DNA of 21,862 nucleotides from Ministeria vibrans ATCC 50519. Lineage: Eukaryota > Opisthokonta > Filasterea. Positions within the stretch are counted from its first letter, which is position 1; each line of letters opens with the position of its first letter. Below, in pieces: positions 11,655 through 19,668 of this stretch. The notes under the pieces are model-generated. The model was not told where the DNA came from and did no database searches. It saw only the letters and a list, made by a program, of their open reading frames with translations. Both the position numbers and the translations under genes were made by a program. The stretch covers positions 33,828 to 55,689 of the forward strand of contig CALSCP010001971.1 of NCBI GenBank assembly GCA_943704425.1, written 5' to 3'.

Positions 11655-12041
11655 CCTGTATCATACTCGTTGGTCGACATCGGCAAGTGTGAGAGTGGTG
11701 GGAGTGACGCTGGACGCTGCGGCGGTGAGGTCGGGAGAGAGTGCGTTGAAAAAGCGCTGGGCGGCCTTGAGGTGTTTGAGCGCGGTGAACAAGGTGCTGA
11801 TTTGCGCAGAGACGGGTGCAGGCGCCGCTTGTGTCCCTTGGATTGGCTCGTGGGGTGGAGGGGCATCAATGTGGGTGGTGTTGGCTCGGAAGGCGTCCGA
11901 TTCGTCTGCTGCCGCTGCAACTGGTTCAGCTGTCACGACTTGAGTTGCCATGACAGATTCAAGCGGCAGGACGGACGCAGCTTTACCCACGATCGGTGGC
12001 GCAGAAGCAAGGGCCTGCTGAGGTGTGTCAGGGTTGTCCAT
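4589..12041 (-). CDS. PBRM1-like: Giant polybromo-like protein: about 11 bromodomain modules plus 2 BAH domains, 2431 aa
   Basis: Exon 1 is 12041-11667; exon 2 is 11509-4589, a single 6.9-kb exon. The donor GTATGA and acceptor TGTAG are both phase 0, and the join completes a bromodomain helix. Polybromo is the acetyl-lysine-reading subunit of PBAF/RSC-type SWI/SNF remodellers and acts in the nucleus. Bromodomain-like modules (approximate residues): 1, 60-175, degenerate; 2, 300-412, canonical with PDYY and YN; 3, 525-640, canonical with PEYY and FN; 4, 740-860; 5, 900-1012; 6, 1040-1155, canonical with PDYY and YN; 7, 1220-1345; 8, 1360-1460; 9, 1555-1665; 10, 1680-1790; 11, 1805-1920, well formed but without the Asn. 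BAH 1 is at 1964-2085 and a weaker BAH 2 at 2155-2295. No HMG box is seen; animal PBRM1 has six bromodomains, two BAH and an HMG box. Poly-Ala runs lie between modules. Alternative: an RSC1/2-type protein, but the module number favours polybromo. Confidence 0.9.
9764..9800 (-). repeat. GCN-type poly-alanine tract in polybromo-like gene
   Basis: Mixed GCN codons (GCGGCCGCC and GCA units) encode a run of about 13 Ala between modules 3 and 4. More Ala-rich stretches follow at about 9845-9892. This looks like a flexible linker. Confidence 0.8.
11101..11129 (-). repeat. (CAG)n microsatellite encoding poly-Ala
   Basis: Nine or more CAG units on the plus strand read as GCT codons on the coding strand and give a poly-Ala linker between modules 1 and 2. 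The pure triplet run is likely length-variable. Confidence 0.85.
11510..11666 (-). other. Polybromo intron 1 with an N-gap and T homopolymer
   Basis: The intron runs from donor GTATGA to acceptor TGTAG. It contains ten N at 11613-11622 next to a T run at 11623-11654 (A run on the coding strand) and a CTCTCTCT tract before the acceptor. The true length is unknown because the gap is a placeholder. The join still keeps phase. Confidence 0.8.
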
Positions 12042-12070
12042 AACCGTTGAACGAAAAACTTTGAAATTCT

Positions 12071-12110
12071 TAAAATGATTAGAAGAAGAATAGAACCCAT
12101 TTATTAATGA
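12071..12110 (+). repeat. Direct repeat copy 1
   Basis: Starts TAAAATGATTAGAAGAAGAA and continues through ACCCATTTATTAATGA. It matches the copy at 12304 apart from two extra GAA units there and a few substitutions. Confidence 0.85.
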
Positions 12111-12303
12111 TACAGTCACCACGCGAAGACACAGCCAGACCGCCTTGCAAACTCGACCGAAACTCTAGAGGTAACATGGGAGAGCAGTGGCAGGTCATAG
12201 TGCTGTGTCGACGCTATCCAGTGAGGCAATCGCAATGGTACGCCATACCCCCAGAGGAGGCTTAGGGCTCTGACACCATGAAGGTGTCTGTCGGCAAGGA
12301 GTG

Positions 12304-12350
12304 TAAAATGATTAGAAGAAGAAGAAGAATACAACCCATTTATAAATGAT
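12304..12350 (+). repeat. Direct repeat copy 2, with a partial third
   Basis: Starts TAAAATGATTAGAAGAAGAA, has an expanded GAA run, then ACCCATTTATAAATGAT. It runs straight into another ATGATTAGAAGAAGAAGA stretch ending at about 12362, a partial third copy. Confidence 0.85.
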
Positions 12351-12831
12351 TAGAAGAAGAAGACATTAATTATTCCTTGATTAAAATGATAAAATCACAA
12401 ACGAAAAGTGTTAAGCGACAACACAAGCAGTTGTAACACCACTTTCTAAGCTACAGCACCATCAAGAGTTAATGGCCAGACGATAAGAAGCCGTTCTGAA
12501 AATAATAGGATCACAAAGAAATAATAATATAATAATCAGAAGTTACGTCGTGTATAATACAAGTACAAATCAGTTGCATGGAAGGCGGGTGAACAGACGG
12601 GCTTTCATCGAGTCTATAAAAAAAAGATGAATTGTTGAGAGGTTTTATGGAACTGATGCGCCACGGGGTAAAAGGCGCGCGTCTGGTAAGTCCTCGCATT
12701 TGAGTTGTGTTCCCCTCGCCAAGGCGGATTCCAGTGCGATAGAATAGTCACACGGCCGCACAATTAATAAACGAGTTGGGGAGAGAGAAAAAGAAACGAT
12801 ATAGAGGGAGAAGAAGAGAAAAAGAGCTACC

Positions 12832-14681
12832 TTATTCGATTTCGTGTTTGTTGCGCTTCTCTTCGAGCTCGTCGTACATTTTCAAACGCTTGTTGATTAA
12901 TTTTGGCATTTTGCCATAGCATTTTTTGCAAATGGGTCTTTGATCCACCTGGAGCAAGAAGGAAGTAAGGGTCAGAGGTAAGTTGGAGTGAAAGTTGACA
13001 CACTACATACCTCTTTGAACTTCATTCCCATGTCGCGCATGAGAAGACCGCAAAAGCCACAGGTAAAGTGTTGCTCACACCAGCACTTGTTCATCGTGCG
13101 CACCACTAAGCAAGAAGAAGAAAAAAAAAAAGAAGGGTGAGCGAGTGAGCGATCACGACACACAAAGGCAAGAAGCACGTACGGTCGCCGCTTGCGGAAT
13201 GGCTGCACACAAAGCACATCTCACCGGCCACCTGCGCGCACATTGATTCATTCTCACGGTTGATTCAAAGCGGGGCATTTGTACCTGCTGGTAGTGCAAA
13301 CGGCAAAAGGCCTGTCCTTTGTGCACGTAAAAACGTGCCCCCGAAAAGGGCTTCTCGCATTTGGCACACATAAAATGCTACGGAGGCGAGCCCAGTGTGA
13401 GTAGACAACTCGAGGTTTCAATTAAGCTGCGCGTTTGTGTGTACCTCAGGATGAAACTTCTTCCCAAGCGCCGATACACTGCGACCCTCCTCAATGGGCT
13501 TGCGACACGCACCGCAGATGGGCACCCCTGCGTAGTGGAAGTCCTTTGCACAGTAAAACCGTCCCTCAAAGTGCTGCACAACATGAAACAAATTAAAATA
13601 TAAATCCAGTCAGTCAAGTATCGACTTTTCTTGGTACAAGTGTGCTGTTACCTTTCCCGTTGAATCGAGCTTCTCGTTGCAAATGGTGCACAGCTTGTGG
13701 TGTGCGTGTACCGTCAGATTGTTGTACTGGAGAAGGTCGCTGGGACTTACAATCTCCTTGCGACACTCCGAGCAAATTGTGCGAGTGTCTACATAACAAC
13801 CACACCATTACAATTAAGGAATGTAGATTTTGTATGTTTCGTGACATACAAACACACATACATATACACACACAGCCTCATGCATACACACATACATACA
13901 TATACACACACAGCCTCATGCATACACACATGCATACATATACACACACAGCCTCATGCATACACACATACATACATATACACACACAGCCTCATGCATA
14001 CACACATACATACATATACACACACAGCCTCATGCATACACACATACATACATATACACACACAACCCCTCACAGACAGTTTGGGGTCTTTGCACAGAGA
14101 CAGTGATGCACAATCATTATTCATGTTCAGTCAAAGCCGTGCACTATACCATACCTACAGTCATCGGCTGGACAGCACACGTGTTGCAAATGGGCACACC
14201 GTCACGACGCGTGTAGTCGCGCGAAGCAAGCGAACACTGACACAGGTTGCAGACAAAGTGATCCGGATGATACTACAAAGAGAGAAAGAAAAAAAGAAAT
14301 TAACGAATGTGGACGCTCGATATGGAATTTGGCGTGAACACCATCAACTGTACGCTCAGTCTCATTAAATCGGTTTTGGAATGGAATATCGCCACGGTGT
14401 TTTTGGTACGATTACAGAGGTTCATCACTGCTCAAGTGCAACATAAAAAGTACAATGTTCGTCTGTTTACCTTGAGACCTCCAGAGCCAAGTACAAATTT
14501 CCCCACAATCGATTCGCCACAACTTGAACACTGCAAGGGCGAAAAGAAGAATTTTGAAGGTGAGAAAGAGAAAACTTGCGTTTGGGGTTGTGCTGACCTT
14601 GGGACCAAACAGAGTGAGAAAGTCCTCTTCGCAATAGTGACGTCCTACACAACAAACACATCAGCAGCGACTCGACGCCGT

Positions 14682-14715
<34 letters not shown>

Positions 14716-15213
14716 CTTCGTGTTCAAAGAAGACATCGTCCGGGAACTCGCGAAAGCACTGGACACACACGAAACACTGATCGTGCCAAGCCTGCAAGAT
14801 GCGAAAACGATGGGACGTCAACGAAAGACAGCGCAGTGCAGATCGCGCCGCTCCAGCCACATACACACATCACTGGGATCATGGTAGGCAAATTACAACG
14901 GAATAACCCCATCAAATGCGCGCCAAATCGCCTTAAGAGGAGGAACGCGTTTTATTTTTAAAAAAAAGAAGAAAAAAAAAAGAAAAAAAATGGAAAGCGT
15001 GAAAGGATGAAGAAGGCGGGCGAGGCATCCACATACAATGCCAATAGACCCCAAGCAGGCCCGACGCCACGCGCAGGTGACGTCAATGGCTTCCTGTGAC
15101 GTCTTTTTCCTCTTTTTTTTCTCTCTCTCTCTTCATACGTAATCGTCAACTTCGACAATTTCTTCTTCGTGCGATAGGTCTCCTCTACACACTGTGCATC
15201 GAAGAGCACTCAT
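12832..15213 (-). CDS. LIMS1: PINCH (LIM and senescent cell antigen-like) adaptor, 5 LIM domains, 11 exons, 331 aa
   Basis: Exons (minus): 15213-15139, 14791-14716, 14644-14598, 14530-14471, 14272-14155, 13788-13652, 13573-13445, 13377-13285, 13231-13183, 13105-13011, 12948-12832. All ten GT-AG junctions keep phase (996 nt). PINCH bridges ILK to other adaptors in the ILK-PINCH-parvin complex at integrin adhesions. LIM domains start at C6 (CTVC), C67 (CSSC), C131 (CSEC), C191 (CGAC) and C251 (CFVC). LIM1 has the full ligand set C6, C9, H28, C31, C34, C37, C55, D58. [12 protein letters not shown] opens LIM4 and [16 protein letters not shown] closes the protein; both are close to animal PINCH, as is the length (about 325 aa). 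It is far better as PINCH than as paxillin, which has four LIM domains after LD motifs. The start ATG at 15213 lies five residues before the first LIM cysteine, as in relatives. Confidence 0.96.
13850..14065. repeat. 38-bp minisatellite in PINCH intron 5
   Basis: About 5.6 copies of a 38-bp unit made of CATA/CACA steps and a GCCTCAT tag. The tag recurs at 13875, 13913, 13951, 13989 and 14027, exactly 38 bp apart. One copy differs by ATGCAT for ATACAT. It lies inside the 366-nt intron 14154-13789 and gives long false ORFs on the plus strand. Confidence 0.95.
14682..14713 (-). repeat. (TG)n repeat directly after a PINCH 5' splice site
   Basis: On the coding strand the donor of intron 2 (GTATG at 14715) runs straight into about 14 TG units. 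The intron is 71 nt, so the repeat fills nearly half of it. Confidence 0.9.
14792..15138 (-). other. PINCH intron 1 with purine-rich tract
   Basis: This 347-nt intron has donor GTATGA and acceptor TTGCAG. On the coding strand a GAGAGA/A-rich stretch follows the donor and a T/C-rich stretch lies near 14960-14990. It splits LIM1 between its first CxxC and its His. I see no embedded gene. Confidence 0.75.
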
Positions 15214-15651
15214 CGTGTGCAGCAAAGAATAAAATTAAAATTAAAAATAAAATAATTTGAAAATTCTAAATAGAAAATAAAATAATATAAACTTTTTGGA
15301 GTTAGTCCGTGGCGGAAGCATTGTATTACTCTCTTTTATATGTGTATTAATATCTCTCTCTCTCTCTCTCCTTTTTGAGTAAACTTTTCGACTTCATTTA
15401 TTCCTAAATATTATTAATAATTATTTTTGTGTTTGTTTTACACAGTTTACCACTGCAAGGGCCTCGAAGACCAAAACATCCACTTCAACTTTTAAATTTT
15501 TTGTTTTTTTTATTGAATTTTATTATTTTAAATGGGTTGAGTGAGTGACCTTTGTGGATCGGGTTCTGTTACATGTTGTGTAATCCAAATTGAAATCATG
15601 ATACAATAATTGTTACACGATTGTTATATATACAGTCCGCTCACATTCTAT
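15214..15651. other. AT-rich spacer between PINCH start and PIGN stop
   Basis: This 438-bp very AT-rich spacer has a CT run near 15351-15371 and T/A homopolymers. It must contain the PINCH promoter and the PIGN polyadenylation site. I see no gene or RNA structure. Confidence 0.6.
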
Positions 15652-18600
15652 TCAGTTGTCGTGCAGATGAATCTTGCGGAGCTTCTTGCGACTCGGGATA
15701 TGGATGGGACCAATGAGAAGTCGACTGACGCCGAACATGATCATAAGAGTGATAATAAAAAGAATCATCACCGCAAAGCGGAGCATCGCCGTCTCCACCT
15801 CAACCCAACTGGAAAACAGCAAAAAAAGAAAAATAAAGTAAAAGAGAAGGAGAAACACCGTTATGCATTGTAGTGAGCTTGTTGCCTTCAACAACAGACT
15901 CCTGATGATGTACCTTCCGTGCAAGTTGATGAGCAGAAAGAAAAAGTTAAGGGTGACAATGTCAGCAAGGATAAGCACCACCAGAAAGAGGCTCATGGCG
16001 GGTACGGAGAGCGTACGGGCGACTGCCTGGAAGGTACAGGTGACAACAAAAAAAGGAATGAGATACTTAAAAAAGATGAGCGACGCCGTGACGAGCCACG
16101 CCGAGCTGTGCGAATCGGTGAAGAACCGCCCGAGAATGTCATCATCGAGCACAAACAGCGCGTCTACATCGCCCTGACCAAAAAATATAGCGGCAATGAG
16201 CACAAGGAAGAAGACGGCAGGCCGTGTGTCGTGCGAACTCAACGGACGCAATTCGACCTGGCGCTCTGCCAGCAGTGCCGTCGGCACCAGTGGCTGTGCG
16301 TAGTAGGAGGGCGAGGCGCTGGAGACAGCGACGGCGGTGGCGGCGGCGGTGGTAGGCGACAATGACGACGACGGCGACGACGAGTCGAGGGAACCAGCGC
16401 GTCCACCCAAGAGAATGCCTGTGCGCGATGGCGATAGCTTGTGCTCAAGGATGAACCAGGTGTAGCAGAAGGCAAGGACCACGTTGAGGAAGACAGCCTC
16501 GTGCGACACAGAGAGCAGGATGTAGGGAGCCGCAAAGCCCAAGCCGACATGCAGCATGCGACTGAGGTAATAAGGGGAGGCAAACAGTGGAATGATGGGG
16601 GGCACGGTGAGCAGAATCCACGCCAGCATCTGATTAACAAAGGGCAGAGGGCGGCCCTCGGCAATGGCAATGCGCGTGCTGCGCTCAACCACCAAACACA
16701 GCAGAATGAGCGCACACTGAACGACGGCAAGCGCAATGGTGGCGCGACGAGCGATGCGACAGCGACGCTGCTGAGCCAGCGTCTTGGGCAGCACATGAAA
16801 GTAGGGCAGGTAAATGAGAATAAGTGCAATAGTGCACAGCAGCACGGTACCCAGCTCGAGCGTACGCGGGCTCACATGCAAGGGCAACAGTGGGAAGACG
16901 CCCAAGGCGACCACCGAGAAGGTCCAGCCAAGTAGAATGTCGAGTTCGTCGCGTCGCCACAGACGCGTCGTTACAGGGTAGAGGAGCAGCACGATGAGCG
17001 CAAGCACAACGAGACCGCGTCGGTAGAAGCAGGCGACAATGAGCTCGGCGACAACAATGGCAAGGAGTGAGAGGCGCGCGGCACTGACGCCCGCGATGCG
17101 CTGGCCACGAATATACACGATGGCGTCGTACAGGATAAAGCGTCGCTTGGCGACCTCCGCCAGTAGCCCCACCGGCACCGCCAGATAGAGGTAGTACGAG
17201 AAGGGAGCGCACACGCGGTATAGCAAGAAACAGCCGGCGACAAAGACGGCAATGGCAACGCCCGTGACCCACAGGTCCGATCCAATGTGCTGTCCGCGCA
17301 TCTGCTGCTGCAAAAACTCCCGGTAGTTGTGGTACACCGTGATGCCCGTGTAGTGCCGAAACACAAACATGGTGGCGAGCATCATCCAAGCAACCATGCC
17401 CAATCCAATCAGTGTCATGAGCAGTGGTCGATCTTGGCCCAGCAGCAGACCAATGCCCTCGACACCGTGACGTGCCACCTGTGTACACAGCGTCTCGGCA
17501 CGCAACCACTCACCGTCGCCTGCGTGGCGCAGTGCCTCGCCCAGCAGCGACGCATCCCTTCCCTCAGCCAGTGGCTCGTGCATCAGGCCGCGCACAGACT
17601 GCGCAATGTAGCGCACTGACGCACGATGCTGATGAAATGCAGCGATTTGCCAAGCGTTCAGACACACACGGCGCACACGCTCGTCGTCACTGAGACCCCT
17701 CAGAAGCGCTGTTGGTAGCACACCTAAATTCTTCGAGGGAATGGGAGTGCCCAGCAGTGTTGCCACAAGGGGCACAACGTCAATGAGTCGAATGGGCGCG
17801 TGTGCTTCGTTCGGTGCCATTCCATCGGTTTCACACAGCGTTCGTGATGAAGGATTGCGCGAGCCGTCCGCACGGCGGTTGTCCCAGCACAAGAGCGGAA
17901 AGTGCGTTGAGCCACCACGACCAGGCGATCCGGACACAACAAAGGCGGTGTCGGTGAAGTTGGAAAAACGTTTGGCAACGGCCGCGTGCAGCGCTCCAAG
18001 TGCTTCGTCAAGCACCAGTGTATGCTGTTGAGAGCACGCTTCAGGTAGTCGTGCATGAATATAATACAAAGTACTCTCCTCCTCGTTCTCCTCATCGCTA
18101 TCGACACCACCACCATCATCATCAGCAGCAGCACGACGAGGATCTTGACTATACTCTTGAGAAAAGTAGCGGGTGGCCAATCGGATGGGCTCAAGATCAC
18201 CGTCGCCACCGGCCTTGTTAGGCGTCGCGAACTTGCGAAGAGTGCTTCGCGCGTCAAACGCATCTGCGATCGTTGCTGGAGCCCATAGGATGGCGCGAGG
18301 CACATGTTCCAATATGGTATCGTCTGCCTTGGGGACGGCGCGCAAATTCACCCAGAGAGGACCGAGCGACGACACGCCGTCGTGGTCGTTGCCTTTGAGG
18401 ATGGTTGTGTCACCCGGCAGCGACCCGGCCTGCGACACGGCCATGGCCGGCTGTATACGACGCAAGAAGGTCAGAGACTCGTCGATGGCTATGGAATGCT
18501 GCGCAGGCGCGCCTCTAGCGGGGTCAACCGACGCGACACGGTCGTGTCCAGATGTAACATGCTTTCTCACATCATCGCCGTCGTCTCCGTGACGAAAAAG

Positions 18601-18862
18601 CACGCGCTCGTCCATGGCTTCAATGACAACAAACACGACTCGCCGCTTTAGACTGTCCAGCGAGCGCACAACACCCGGCGACGGCGACTGCGCAAGGTAC
18701 AGATCGTCTAGAATAAATCGGTGGTCAATACAGCGACGAAAAGGGAAACCCCAACGCGTGATCCATACGTATTGAAAAGGCATAGAGTACGTGAATGGCA
18801 AGACCAATCAGTAACAGGATCGGTGCGCTATATCGAGGCTGTCTCGAAAAGACGAACACCAT
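15652..18862 (-). CDS. PIGN: PIGN/MCD4-type GPI ethanolamine-phosphate transferase 1 homologue, 3 exons, 1014 aa
   Basis: Exons (minus) are 18862-18769, 18707-15914 and 15808-15652; introns of 61 and 105 nt keep phase. PIGN adds ethanolamine phosphate to the first mannose of GPI precursors in the ER membrane. Residues 14-31 form the N-terminal membrane anchor (ILLLIGLAIHVLYAFSI), followed by HDLYLAQSP where relatives have FDIYFTSP. A lumenal alkaline-phosphatase-like domain spans about 45-450; NLGVLPTAL and the later NAWQIAAFHQH match family blocks. From about 455 to the end is a PigN-type domain with 12-15 hydrophobic segments. The last junction restores HGSWVEVETAM, matching the family's GSWLDIG block. 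The catalytic motifs look lost: IEAMDE where a metal-binding DGLRAD is expected (about 57), no PTESRPGH, no DTNGH, and SGSPGRGGS instead of SDHG (about 290). It may be a pseudo-enzyme. It is slightly longer than the usual 920-930 aa, owing to acidic and Ser/Ala-rich insertions. Confidence 0.88.
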
Positions 18863-19352
<490 letters not shown>

Positions 19353-19633
19353 TCATCGCTTGGGCTTCTTGGCACCTCGAGGAATTGGTCCTGATCGAAT
19401 GGCGCGAATAGTTAGATTGCTAGGATGAACGGGAGGCTCGACAATGCCGACGGATGGGCCCGCCGTGCCAAGTGGGCCTGGTGAAAACATGCCAGACACA
19501 ACGTTGAAGTAGAGTGGCGGGGGTGGAGGTTGCAGAGCGTCTGATGATGACGTGGACGATGCTGCAGCTGCTGCTGCAGACGCTGCTTTTGGTCTTTTCT
19601 GCTTCGCAAGAGCTGGCCTGGACAGACTTTGCC

Positions 19634-19668
<35 letters not shown>

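Larger units (their letters stand above)
12042..12831. other. Intergenic region between polybromo 5' end and PINCH 3' end
   Basis: This 790-bp spacer holds the polybromo promoter and the PINCH 3' end. It contains a 40-bp direct repeat (12071 and 12304) around a GC-balanced segment. It also has a GC-rich patch at about 12655-12765 with a GCGCC/GGCGC hairpin, downstream of a TATAAAAA string at 12615. I can assign no protein gene or known RNA family. Confidence 0.6.

Noticed and set aside
12160-12245. Possible U4 snRNA fragment (GCAGTGGCAG and GTGAGG strings on plus)
   Set aside because: Only about ten bases match in a row. There is no Sm site or U6-pairing stem in the right order, so it is probably chance.
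12116-12334. Small protein gene of about 60-72 codons on minus
   Set aside because: No ATG in a sensible context, no recognisable motif, and it partly overlaps the direct repeat. Kept only as part of the repeat-flanked segment finding.
13850-14065. CRISPR-like array
   Set aside because: The repeats are contiguous with no unique spacers, they lie in a eukaryotic intron, and the unit is CA-rich. It is a minisatellite.
13697-14368. His/Thr-rich plus-strand open frames
   Set aside because: They come from the 38-bp minisatellite read through an intron and antisense PINCH exons. There is no start context and no homology.
12832-15213. Paxillin/leupaxin identity for the LIM gene
   Set aside because: Five LIM domains, no LD motifs and a PINCH-type basic C-terminal tail fit PINCH better.
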